DNA from: Alphaproteobacteria bacterium UBA6178
GTDB lineage: Bacteria; Pseudomonadota; Alphaproteobacteria; Rickettsiales; UBA3002
Length of the DNA stretch: 9,220 nt
Direction: 5' to 3'
NCBI GenBank assembly: GCA_002422205.1
Contig: DITS01000006.1
Location: 1 to 9,220, forward strand
Position numbers and translations under genes: made by a program. The notes under the pieces are model-generated. The model saw only the letters and a list, made by a program, of their open reading frames with translations, was not told the origin of the DNA and did no database searches. This document shows, piece by piece, positions 1 through 6,166 of this stretch; within the stretch, counting starts at the first letter, position 1; every line of letters starts with the position of its first letter.

Positions 1-719
1 ATCATCTCGGTGATATGGATTTCAAAGTAGCCGGTACCGCCAACGGTATCACCGCGCTGCAGATGGATATCAAAATCCAGGGCATCACCGAAGAGATCAT
101 GCGCATTGCCGTCACCCAGGCGAAGGCCGGGCGTCTGCATATCCTCAACGAGATGAGCAAGGCGCTGATCGCGGCACGTCCGGAACTTTCGGAAAATGCA
201 CCGCGCATCACCTCCTTGAAAATCCCGCAGGATAAAATTCGTGAAGTGATCGGTTCGGGCGGCAAAGTGATTCGCGAGATCACTGAAACCACCGGCACCA
301 AAATCGATATTCTGGAAGACGGCACGATCAATATTTTTGCGACCACCGGCGAAGCAGCTGAGTCCGCCCGCAAGTGGATCGAAGGGATCACCGCTGTGCC
401 GGAAATCGGTAAAATCTACGAAGGTAAAGTCGTGCGCATCGTTGATTTCGGCGCGTTCGTAAACTTTATCGGCGGGCTTGATGGCCTGGTGCATATTTCG
501 GAAATGGCTGACCATCGCGTCAACCAGGTGACCGATGTTGTGCAGGAAGGTCAGCAGGTGAAAGTGAAAGTTCTGGAGATCGATGGCCGCGGCAAAGTAC
601 GCCTCAGCATGAAAGTAGTCGACCAGGAAACCGGCGACGATTTATCCGACCAGTACGAACAGGCCGGTAAGTCGATGCGTCGTAAACGCCAGGGTGGCAG
701 CGAAGCCGAATCGGCGTAA
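1..719 (+). CDS. pnp: Polynucleotide phosphorylase, C-terminal part (5' end outside window)
   Basis: PNPase is the phosphorolytic 3'-5' exoribonuclease of RNA turnover, a trimer and often a degradosome subunit. The open frame runs in from the left edge (first full codon at base 3) and reads HLGDMDFKVAGT, the conserved stretch of the second RNase PH core that carries active-site aspartates. An all-helical stretch is followed by a KH domain (from PRITSLKIP, with the GSGG loop at about bases 255-266 and a TGTKIDILEDG strand). An S1 RNA-binding domain then begins at GKIYEGKVVRIVDFGAF (about base 408) and contains GLVHISEM. A short basic/acidic tail (MRRKRQGG, ending EAESA) follows S1. About 238 residues are visible, roughly the last third of a family of about 700. 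A strong terminator lies 26 bp after the stop, so pnp is the last gene of its transcript. The identification is secure. Confidence 0.97.
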   Translation, partial: HLGDMDFKVAGTANGITALQMDIKIQGITEEIMRIAVTQAKAGRLHILNEMSKALIAARPELSENAPRITSLKIPQDKIREVIGSGGKVIREITETTGTKIDILEDGTINIFATTGEAAESARKWIEGITAVPEIGKIYEGKVVRIVDFGAFVNFIGGLDGLVHISEMADHRVNQVTDVVQEGQQVKVKVLEIDGRGKVRLSMKVVDQETGDDLSDQYEQAGKSMRRKRQGGSEAESA

Positions 720-744
720 GCACTACCCGGCATGATGCCGATAG

Positions 745-777
745 AAAGCCCGCGGGAAATTTCTCGCGGGCTTTTTT
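745..777 (+). terminator. Intrinsic terminator of pnp
   Basis: A 10-bp perfect stem (AAAGCCCGCG at 745-754 with CGCGGGCTTT at 765-774) encloses a short loop that can itself pair further. The stem runs into a six-T tract (772-777). It sits 26 bp after the pnp stop codon and matches a classical rho-independent terminator. Confidence 0.93.
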
Positions 778-858
778 ATGGGCAAAATTTGTGGTGGTAG
801 CGGCAAAGCGTGTCACACCTTGTTCTATCGCGGCGGATTAAGGCGGCAAAACGCGCAT

Positions 859-888
859 AAAAAAAGGCCCGCTAAATAGCGGGCCTTT
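859..888 (-). terminator. Intrinsic terminator of the histone-like gene
   Basis: On the minus strand GGCCCGCTA (885-877) pairs with TAGCGGGCC (874-866), and a seven-T run follows (complement of A859-A865). It lies about 20 bp beyond the TAG at 909-911 that ends the -1 frame of the histone-like gene. That placement supports the longer, frameshifted reading as the real gene extent. It is separate from the pnp terminator it faces. Confidence 0.92.
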
Positions 889-908
889 ACGATTCTTACT
901 AAGAAGAA

Positions 909-1285
909 CTACAAACCACCGAGGATCGGCAGAAGCGGCTTCTTCGCAGCAGGTTTCTTTTTTGCGGCAGGCTTCTTCTTCGGAGCTGCAGCTTTCTTCG
1001 TAGCGGTTTTCTTAGTAGCGGTTTTTTTCGCAACGGTTTTCTTAGCCGGTGCTTTTTTCGCTACTTTCTTCGTAGCAGCTTTTTTAGCCGGTGCTTTTTT
1101 AGCGGCCGGCTTTTTAGCAACTACTTTTTTACTTTTTTTTTAACTGCTTTGGTGGTCGCTTTTTTAGCAACGGTCTTTTTCGCAGCGGGCTTCTTCGCTA
1201 CGGCTTTCTTAGCAACCGGCTTTTTAGCAGCAGTCTTTTTCGCAGCGGGTTTTTTCGCAGCGGTTTTCTTTTTGGCAACAGCCAT
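909..1285 (-). CDS. Histone H1-like Lys/Ala-rich DNA-binding protein, interrupted by a -1 frameshift
   Basis: This is a low-complexity basic protein built of KK-xAA / AKKP / ATKK repeats, like bacterial histone-H1-type nucleoid proteins. It has no folded domain and probably binds DNA or RNA by charge. The start is ATG at 1285 (MAVAKKKTAAKKP), set by a GGAGG ribosome site 6 nt upstream; an earlier in-frame ATG at 1315 has no such site. The zero frame gives 54 residues ending KKKVKK and stops at TAG 1123-1121. Reading on in the -1 frame from base 1124 gives VVAKKPAAKKAPAKK and continues in the same style for 71 residues to TAG 911-909, ending in a non-basic tail PLLPILGGL. The joined product would be 125 residues. 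The heptamer A AAA AAG sits exactly before the zero-frame stop, in the correct phase for -1 slippage. Either a programmed frameshift or a missing A in this poly-A run explains the break. The gene type is near certain; how the two halves are joined is not. Confidence 0.8.
1086..1141 (-). promoter_or_regulatory. Candidate -1 frameshift signal: slippery A-AAA-AAG, stop codon and downstream hairpin
   Basis: In the zero frame the codons read GTA AAA AAG TAG (1132-1121), giving the heptamer A AAA AAG at 1130-1124, the same one used in E. coli dnaX. Just before it, codons AAA AAA AAA (1141-1133) form a second slippery string whose -1 slip leads into the same frame. Twelve nt after the heptamer lies a possible hairpin: AGCCGG (1111-1106) with CCGGCT (1091-1086), plus an inner GCT/AGC pair. 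The spacer is longer than the usual 5-9 nt, and no Shine-Dalgarno-like stimulator is visible upstream. The hairpin could also be a by-product of the repetitive codons. The motif is seen; its use is inferred. Confidence 0.45.
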
Positions 1286-1291
1286 GGTAGT

Positions 1292-1296
1292 CCTCC
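1292..1296 (-). promoter_or_regulatory. Ribosome binding site of the histone-like gene
   Basis: GGAGG on the minus strand lies 6 nt before the ATG at 1285. It decides the start, ruling out the in-frame ATG 30 bp upstream at 1315. Confidence 0.85.
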
Positions 1297-1405
1297 AATA
1301 CAAAGTTAACAACACCGCCTTTGTAACTTTTTACCGATGCGCCTGACCACGATTTCATGCGCGAACACATCAAAAGAATTCTCTTTCTTTAGCGCACATG
1401 TTTTT

Positions 1406-1425
1406 TTGTTGCATGCACGCAACAA
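1406..1425. repeat. Perfect inverted repeat upstream of the histone-like gene
   Basis: TTGTTGC (1406-1412) and GCAACAA (1419-1425) are perfect inverted copies around a 6-nt centre that contains part of GCATGC. The repeat lies about 120 bp upstream of the histone-like start, in the 240-bp gap after the DAHP synthase gene. No T-tract follows it on the minus strand, so it is not a terminator for the aro gene. It could be an operator for the histone-like promoter or chance. I could not place a convincing promoter in this gap. Confidence 0.4.
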
Positions 1426-1487
1426 TATTTCTGCGTAACGCAAGCGAGCAGAAAACATCGGCATGCAAAAACACTGCATCATGCATT

Positions 1488-1524
1488 GATGAAAAATCGC
1501 GCGATGAAAAACCGCGATGAAAAA
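1488..1524 (-). terminator. GATGAAAAA triple repeat, possible weak terminator of the DAHP synthase gene
   Basis: GATGAAAAA occurs three times (1488-1496, 1503-1511, 1516-1524), directly after the end of the DAHP synthase gene. On the minus strand the arrangement gives ATCGCG (1518-1513) pairing with CGCGAT (1501-1496) around an 11-nt loop, followed by four T. That is a plausible but weak intrinsic terminator; the loop is long and the T tract short. Confidence 0.35.
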
Positions 1525-1525
1525 A

Positions 1526-2914
1526 CTACGTACGTTTACGCAGCAGTTCGGCAATGAGGAATGCCAGCTCCAACGACTGCGATGCATTGAGGCGCGGATC
1601 GCAATGCGTGTGATAGCGGTTCGACAAATCGAGTTCCGAAATTGCCTGCGCGCCACCTAAGCATTCCGTTACATCCTGCCCGGTCATTTCGAAATGCACA
1701 CCACGCCCATGTGTGCCTTCCGCATGATGGATGGCGAAAAACTTGCGCACCTCGGCAAGGATGTCGGTGAATTTACGCGTCTTGTAACCGTTGGGCGATT
1801 TGATGGTGTTGCCATGCATCGGGTCGCAGCTCCACACTACGTCGCGGCCTTCTTCTTTCAGCAGGCGCACCAGTGGCGGCAGGTATTGCTCGACCTTCTC
1901 GGCACCCATGCGCGAGATAAAGGTGAGTCGGCCCGCCTCGTTATTCGGATTAAGAATGTCGCACAGGCGAATCAAATCGTCCTTCGTCATGCTCGGGCCG
2001 ACTTTGCAGCCGATGGGATTCATGACGCCGCGCAGGAATTCAACATGCGCTTCTTCCGGATTACGGGTGCGGTCGCCGATCCACACCATGTGGGCCGAGC
2101 CGATATAATGCTGCTCGGATTCTTTATCGAAACGGGTGAGGGCGGCGTCGTAGTTTAACAACAACGCTTCGTGTGAAGTATAGAACCGCGCTTCGCTTAA
2201 TTCTTCTTCGGCTTCCGGATTGAGACCGGTAGCATTCATGAAGGCGAGGCAGTCATTGATGCGATTCACCGTTTCATGGAAATGCTTGCCCTGCGGTGAG
2301 GCGCCCACAAAATCCATGTTCCATTTTGCCACACGCGGCAGGGCAGCATAGCCCGAGCGCGCCAGCGAACGCAGGAAGTTCAACGTCGCCGCCGACTGAT
2401 AGTAACCACTGAGCAAGCGCTCCGGATCGGGCATGCGGGCGTTCGCCTCGAAATCCATCCCGTTGACCATGTCGCCGCGATAGCTTGGCAACTCGCAACC
2501 ATTGATCGTTTCCATCGCTTCCGAGCGCGGCTTGGCGAATTGCCCGGCAATGCGCCCGACCTTTACGACCGGCGAGCCCGCGCCATACATCAGCGCAATG
2601 GTCATTTGAATTAGCACGCGAAAGTAGCGTCGCAGGTTCAGCTCGTTGAATTCGGCAAAGCTTTCGGCGCAATCGCCACCTTGCAGGAGAAACGCTTCGC
2701 CATGCGCGGCGCGCGCCAGTTCCTTTTTCAGCTGACGGACTTCCTCCGGCGAAACCAGCGGCGGTACGGTGCCGAGCGTTTTCTCGACCGTACTTACCTT
2801 GGCGGCATCCGGATAGCTCGGTTGCTGTTTGATGGGCTTATTCCGCCAGCTCTCGAGCGCCCAGCCGGAGGAGGGAATCGTTGCCGTTGATGCTTTTTCT
2901 GTTGCGTGTGTCAT
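1526..2914 (-). CDS. aroG: Class II 3-deoxy-D-arabino-heptulosonate-7-phosphate (DAHP) synthase
   Basis: This cytoplasmic enzyme condenses phosphoenolpyruvate and erythrose 4-phosphate to DAHP, the first step of the shikimate pathway to aromatic amino acids. The 462-residue length and motifs are those of the plant-like class II family, not the E. coli class I type. The motifs include WRNKP (24-28), LLQGGDCAESF (76-86), KVGRIAGQFAKPRS (118-131), WIGDRTR (278-284), NPIGCKVGP (299-307), DPMHGN (364-369) and HFEMTGQDVTECLGG (407-421). The expected metal ligands are present as Cys82, His367, Glu409 and Asp439, matching the Cys-His-Glu-Asp set of the Mycobacterium tuberculosis enzyme. TAAGG lies about 7 nt before the ATG. 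The gene is divergent from prephenate dehydratase across 48 bp. The long N-terminal regulatory insertions of the mycobacterial enzyme are not obvious, so its feedback behaviour cannot be read. The symbol follows common usage for class II enzymes. Confidence 0.96.
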   Translation of the reverse strand: MTHATEKASTATIPSSGWALESWRNKPIKQQPSYPDAAKVSTVEKTLGTVPPLVSPEEVRQLKKELARAAHGEAFLLQGGDCAESFAEFNELNLRRYFRVLIQMTIALMYGAGSPVVKVGRIAGQFAKPRSEAMETINGCELPSYRGDMVNGMDFEANARMPDPERLLSGYYQSAATLNFLRSLARSGYAALPRVAKWNMDFVGASPQGKHFHETVNRINDCLAFMNATGLNPEAEEELSEARFYTSHEALLLNYDAALTRFDKESEQHYIGSAHMVWIGDRTRNPEEAHVEFLRGVMNPIGCKVGPSMTKDDLIRLCDILNPNNEAGRLTFISRMGAEKVEQYLPPLVRLLKEEGRDVVWSCDPMHGNTIKSPNGYKTRKFTDILAEVRKFFAIHHAEGTHGRGVHFEMTGQDVTECLGGAQAISELDLSNRYHTHCDPRLNASQSLELAFLIAELLRKRT

Positions 2915-2962
2915 GGTTTAACCTTAGGAAATCTGCGGTATAGATAAGGATTCGAGTGCGCC

Positions 2963-3823
2963 ATGTCCAGTAGTATCGATTGGGAACATACCATTGCTTT
3001 TATGGGGGTCGAGGGGGCGAATGCCGACCTCGCCTGCCGTCAGAATTACCCGTACCTCACCACGGTGCCGCTGAATTCGTTCGAGGATGTTTTTAAGGCA
3101 GTGAGCGAAGGCCGCGCCAAATACGCCATGATCCCGATCGAAAATTCGCAGGCTGGCCGCGTTGCGGAAATCCATAACCTGCTGCCGCGCACCAACCTGC
3201 ACATCGTGGCTGAGCATATTCAGAAGGTGGAGCATCATTTATACGGCGTGCCCGGTGCCTCGCTCGATCAGGTGACCGATGTTTACTCCCACCATCAGGG
3301 TCTACTGCAATGCCGCAGCTTCATTACCGAGCATCAGTTCACGACCCATATTCACGATAATACGGCGACCGCCGCGCGCGACGTTGCAGCGTGGAAAGAT
3401 AGCGGCAAGGCGGCGATCTGCTCGGCGCTGGCGGGCGAGCTCTACCAGCTCGAGCGGCTGGCCGAAGCGATTCAGGATGCCGAGGATAACGAAACGTTGT
3501 TCGTTGTGCTGGCCAAAGAGCCGGTCGATCTCGAACCGGAAGACGGGGCGGCGCTGACCAGTATCTTCTTTACCGTGCGCAATATTCCGGCCGCTTTGTA
3601 TAAGGCGCTGGGTGGTTTTGCCACCAACGGGGTTAACATGCTCAAGCTGGAAAGTTATATCCGCAGCGGCGTGTCGAACAGCGCCCAGTTTTTCATGACC
3701 TTCGAGGGCCATCCGCGCGAGCGCTCAGTGCAGCTGGCGCTGGAGGAGCTTGGGTTTTTCACCAATAAGGTGAATTTGCTGGGGGTTTATCTGGCCGATC
3801 CGGCCCGTAAATCCGGCCGCTAA
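2963..3823 (+). CDS. pheA: Prephenate dehydratase with C-terminal ACT domain
   Basis: It decarboxylates and dehydrates prephenate to phenylpyruvate, committing flux to phenylalanine in the cytoplasm. The 286 residues match the monofunctional, alphaproteobacterial form without a chorismate mutase domain. The catalytic part (about 8-185) begins IAFMGVEGAN and holds MIPIENSQAGRV (57-67) and DNTATAARDVA (132-142). The ACT regulatory domain (about 198-276) has NMLKLESY (225-232), where the E. coli type has ESRP; this is the alphaproteobacterial variant and probably binds phenylalanine. Oddity: the catalytic Thr-Arg-Phe motif reads Thr178-Leu179-Phe180, so the arginine is replaced while the key threonine stays. 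The start is the only in-frame ATG after a stop 18 bp upstream. AAGGA lies 12 nt before it, a longer spacing than usual. The family is certain; full activity is likely but worth checking because of the motif change. Confidence 0.94.
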   Translation: MSSSIDWEHTIAFMGVEGANADLACRQNYPYLTTVPLNSFEDVFKAVSEGRAKYAMIPIENSQAGRVAEIHNLLPRTNLHIVAEHIQKVEHHLYGVPGASLDQVTDVYSHHQGLLQCRSFITEHQFTTHIHDNTATAARDVAAWKDSGKAAICSALAGELYQLERLAEAIQDAEDNETLFVVLAKEPVDLEPEDGAALTSIFFTVRNIPAALYKALGGFATNGVNMLKLESYIRSGVSNSAQFFMTFEGHPRERSVQLALEELGFFTNKVNLLGVYLADPARKSGR

Positions 3824-3854
3824 CACTCTGGCCGACAGGGGGCGTATGGCCCTG

Positions 3855-3883
3855 TTGCATTCAAAAAAAGCTCTACCTATATT
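3855..3883 (+). promoter_or_regulatory. Candidate sigma-70-type promoter for the pirin-YceI-b561 genes
   Basis: TTGCAT (3855-3860) and TATATT (3878-3883, five of six to the consensus) are separated by 17 bp, in the 104-bp gap after pheA. The -35 match is only three of six. The expected start of transcription, about 3889-3891, falls at the leader hairpin. No intrinsic terminator with a T tract is seen after pheA, so read-through from pheA is also possible. Confidence 0.45.
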
Positions 3884-3886
3884 ATC

Positions 3887-3926
3887 GGGAATCACCGCCT
3901 TTTGCGGTTGGATACGAAAGATTCCC
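3887..3926 (+). promoter_or_regulatory. Two-layer inverted repeat in the leader of the first pirin gene
   Basis: GGGAATC (3887-3893) pairs perfectly with GATTCCC (3920-3926), which ends one base before the ATG. Inside it ACCGC (3894-3898) pairs with GCGGT (3904-3908) around CTTTT. The only ribosome-site-like bases (GAAAG, 3916-3920) lie in the remaining loop and its edge. If formed in RNA, the fold could limit translation start. As DNA it could be an operator overlapping the transcription start. Confidence 0.4.
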
Positions 3927-3927
3927 T

Positions 3928-4632
3928 ATGTTTACCGTTTATCCCTATGCCGAACTCGGTCATGCCAATCACGGCTGGCTCGACGCCCGCCACCATTTCA
4001 GCTTTTCTGGTTATTATAATCCTGCGCGCCGCCAGTTCGGCCAGTTGCGAGTGATTAACGACGACACCATTGCCGCCGGTAGCGGCTTCGACACCCACCC
4101 CCACGATAATATGGAAATTATCACCTATGTGCGGCAAGGCGCGATTACTCATAAAGACACAATGGGTAATGAAGGACGCACCGGCGCTGGCGATGTGCAG
4201 GTGATGAGTGCCGGTAGCGGCGTGGCGCATGCGGAATATAATCTGGAAGATGAAGATACACGATTGTATCAAATCTGGATTGAGCCGAATGCGCGTGATG
4301 TGGCACCGCGCTGGGATGCGCGGGCATTTCCGAAACTGCCGGTGGAAGATGCATTACCGGTACTGGTATCGGGCCGTGATGAGCATGCCGATCAGCAGCC
4401 TTTATTTATCCATCAGGATGCCGCGATTTTTGGCGGTACGTTAAAGGCGGGCACGGTGATTGAGCAGCCGATTAAACATCAGGCTTATGTGTTGGCATCG
4501 CGCGGGAGATTTCACGTTAATGGCGTCCACCTAACACAAGGCGACGGGGCCGAGGTGGTAGGTGATCGGGTGTTACGCATTGAGGCATTGGATGAGGCTG
4601 AAATTCTCATTATCGACGTGCCGGTTCATTGA
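3928..4632 (+). CDS. Pirin family protein, YhhW-type (possible quercetinase)
   Basis: This is a cytoplasmic bicupin metalloprotein. E. coli YhhW, of the same length class (about 231 residues), has quercetin 2,3-dioxygenase activity in vitro. The 234 residues show the family hallmarks: GHANHGWLDARHHFSF (11-26), LRVINDD (40-46), the metal motif THPH (56-59), MEIITYV (62-68), DTMGN (77-81) and MSAGSGVAHAEYN (93-105). The four metal ligands His57, His59, His101 and Glu103 are all present, so the N-terminal cupin should bind iron or a similar metal. The C-terminal cupin (about 140-234) is degenerate, as is usual. It is the first gene of a tight plus-strand set; the next pirin starts 16 bp after its stop. 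The natural substrate is unknown; quercetin may be only a surrogate. Confidence 0.92.
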   Translation: MFTVYPYAELGHANHGWLDARHHFSFSGYYNPARRQFGQLRVINDDTIAAGSGFDTHPHDNMEIITYVRQGAITHKDTMGNEGRTGAGDVQVMSAGSGVAHAEYNLEDEDTRLYQIWIEPNARDVAPRWDARAFPKLPVEDALPVLVSGRDEHADQQPLFIHQDAAIFGGTLKAGTVIEQPIKHQAYVLASRGRFHVNGVHLTQGDGAEVVGDRVLRIEALDEAEILIIDVPVH

Positions 4633-4648
4633 TGCTATGGTGCGTGAC

Positions 4649-5521
4649 ATGAGCGTGATTGATTTAACAATTGTTCCGCGTGAGCGTGATCTGGGCGGCT
4701 TTACCGTCCGCCGTTTATTGCCTTATGCAAAGCGGCGGATGGTGGGGCCGTTTATCTTTTTAGACCAAATGGGGCCTGCTGATTTTGCGGCGGGAGAGGG
4801 CATTGATGTGCGCCCGCATCCGCATATCGGGCTGGCGACGCTGACCTATTTATTTGAAGGTGAAATTCTGCATCGAGATACACTGGGATCGTTGCAGACG
4901 ATTACGCCCGGTGCGGTGAACTGGATGACAGCAGGGCGCGGTATTGCGCATTCGGAGCGGATGCGTGAGGAAATCAAATCGCAGCCACACGCCATGCATG
5001 GCTTGCAAAGCTGGATTGCGCTGCCCAAAGAAGCAGAGGAAACCGCGCCGGAGTTTTTTCATCACGCGGCCAATGTATTGCCGGAATGGGAACAATCAGG
5101 GGTGCAGTATAAACTGATTGCCGGTGAGGCTTTTGGCCATGCCGCACCAGTCAAAATTTATAGCCCGCTTTTTTATGTCGAAATTAAAATGCCTGCGGGT
5201 AGTGTGGTGAAGTTGCCTGATCACTATCGTGAGCGGGCATTATTTTTGGTGCGCGGACAATTGCGTGCTGGCGATACCGATATTGCGGCTGGTTCGATGC
5301 CTGTTTTTGCAGAGGGCGAGCGAGTGGTGTTGGAGGCGCGCAGTGATGCGCATCTGGTGGTGCTGGGTGGTGAGCCGCTGAGTGAGCCGCGGTTTATCTG
5401 GTGGAATTTTGTATCGAGCTCGCAAGAGCGAATTGAGCAGGCGAAAGCAGACTGGGAGGCGGGCCGGTTTGGCCGCATTCCCGGTGATGCGGTGGAGTTT
5501 ATTCCGTTACCGGAGGCGTGA
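4649..5521 (+). CDS. Pirin family protein, longer subfamily (290 aa)
   Basis: A second bicupin pirin of the subfamily that starts with RDLGGFxVRRLLPxxKRRMVGPFIFLDQMGP (here from Arg13). The metal motif is HPHIGLATLTYLFEGEILHRDTLG (from His57), and WMTAGRGIAHSE follows (92-103). His57, His59, His101 and Glu103 give a complete metal site. It is clearly not a recent copy of the first pirin, because the motif sequences differ throughout. Family members have been linked to redox sensing, metabolic enzyme control or dioxygenase activity; none can be assigned here. I chose ATG 4649 because it gives the family-typical N-terminus (MSVIDLTIVPR). ATG 4637 in the same frame is the alternative, and neither has a strong ribosome site. 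With only 16 bp after the first pirin, translational coupling is likely. Confidence 0.9.
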   Translation: MSVIDLTIVPRERDLGGFTVRRLLPYAKRRMVGPFIFLDQMGPADFAAGEGIDVRPHPHIGLATLTYLFEGEILHRDTLGSLQTITPGAVNWMTAGRGIAHSERMREEIKSQPHAMHGLQSWIALPKEAEETAPEFFHHAANVLPEWEQSGVQYKLIAGEAFGHAAPVKIYSPLFYVEIKMPAGSVVKLPDHYRERALFLVRGQLRAGDTDIAAGSMPVFAEGERVVLEARSDAHLVVLGGEPLSEPRFIWWNFVSSSQERIEQAKADWEAGRFGRIPGDAVEFIPLPEA

Positions 5522-5531
5522 TAATTTTAGC

Positions 5532-5538
5532 AGGAGGG
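5532..5538 (+). promoter_or_regulatory. Strong ribosome binding site of the YceI gene
   Basis: AGGAGGG ends 3 nt before the ATG at 5542. It fixes this start over an in-frame GTG at 5518 that overlaps the pirin stop codon. Confidence 0.85.
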
Positions 5539-5541
5539 TTT

Positions 5542-6165
5542 ATGCGTAGTTTGAATCGTGCTTTATGTGTGTCTGTGATGGGTATGGTGCCGCTGATGGC
5601 ACAGGCGGACGAGCTCACGCCATTGGCGGACATGCCTGCGGGAACCTATGTCTTAGATAAAAGCCATGCCAGCATTATCTGGAAGGTGAATCATTTGGGC
5701 TTGTCACATTATACGGCGCGCTTTACCGATTTTAGTGCGAGTGTCGCGCTTGATCCTGCCGATGTGAGCAAAAGCAGCCTTAAGGCTACGATTGACCCTA
5801 CATCCATTAAAACCGATTTTGTAGGAGAGAAAGATTTTGATAAAAAACTCACGCATGGTGAGGATTGGTTTAATGGCGGTAAATTTCCGGCCATAACATT
5901 TGAATCGACTAAAATTGAGCAGCAGCTAGATGATACAGGGGAAATTCATGGCAATCTGACGATGTTGGGTGTGACCAAGCCGCTGGTGCTGGATGCCACA
6001 TTTAACGGTGCGTATGCACAAGCGCCCTTTAGCAAAAAAGCGGTAATCGGTGTATCGGCGCAGACGGTGGTGAAGCGTTCTGACTGGGGATTTGATACCT
6101 ATGTGCCGATGATCGGGGATGAGGTGCTGGTGCTGATCGAAGCCGAGCTGGTGAAGGAAGACTAA
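5542..6165 (+). CDS. Secreted YceI family protein
   Basis: YceI proteins are periplasmic lipocalin-like beta barrels; characterised members bind isoprenoid chains such as polyisoprenoids or quinones. The 207-residue product opens with a signal peptide: basic MRSLNR, a hydrophobic core, then PLMAQA with probable cleavage before DELTP (about residue 24). The mature part begins with GTYVLDKSHASIIWKVNHLG, the family's first strands. Later come the helix-like segment EDWFNGGKFPAITFES, then GNLTMLGVTKPLVLDATF and KRSDWGFDTYVPMIGDEV, all conserved YceI features. The mature length (about 183) is typical. It sits 20 bp after the second pirin and 1 bp before the b561-YceI fusion, an order resembling the E. 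coli yceJ-yceI pair. It probably carries a lipid or quinone-like ligand for that membrane protein (inference). Confidence 0.93.
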   Translation: MRSLNRALCVSVMGMVPLMAQADELTPLADMPAGTYVLDKSHASIIWKVNHLGLSHYTARFTDFSASVALDPADVSKSSLKATIDPTSIKTDFVGEKDFDKKLTHGEDWFNGGKFPAITFESTKIEQQLDDTGEIHGNLTMLGVTKPLVLDATFNGAYAQAPFSKKAVIGVSAQTVVKRSDWGFDTYVPMIGDEVLVLIEAELVKED

Positions 6166-6166
6166 G

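Noticed and set aside
2..391. Minus-strand open frame opposite pnp
   Set aside because: It is antisense to a strongly conserved PNPase reading frame, with no ribosome site or known domain.
728..740. 13-mer CGGCATGATGCCG shared with 9032-9044 in the IS leader
   Set aside because: It is a self-complementary 13-mer. One such match in 9 kb is within chance, and nothing else around the two copies is similar.
2917..2944. TTTAAC-16 bp-TATAGA as a pheA promoter
   Set aside because: Both boxes match poorly, and the predicted start would fall after the ribosome site of pheA.
3835..3855. ACAGGG/CCCTGT hairpin after pheA as a terminator
   Set aside because: The stem is six bp with a 9-nt loop and no T tract after it, and it overlaps the candidate -35 box. 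It is not a convincing intrinsic terminator.
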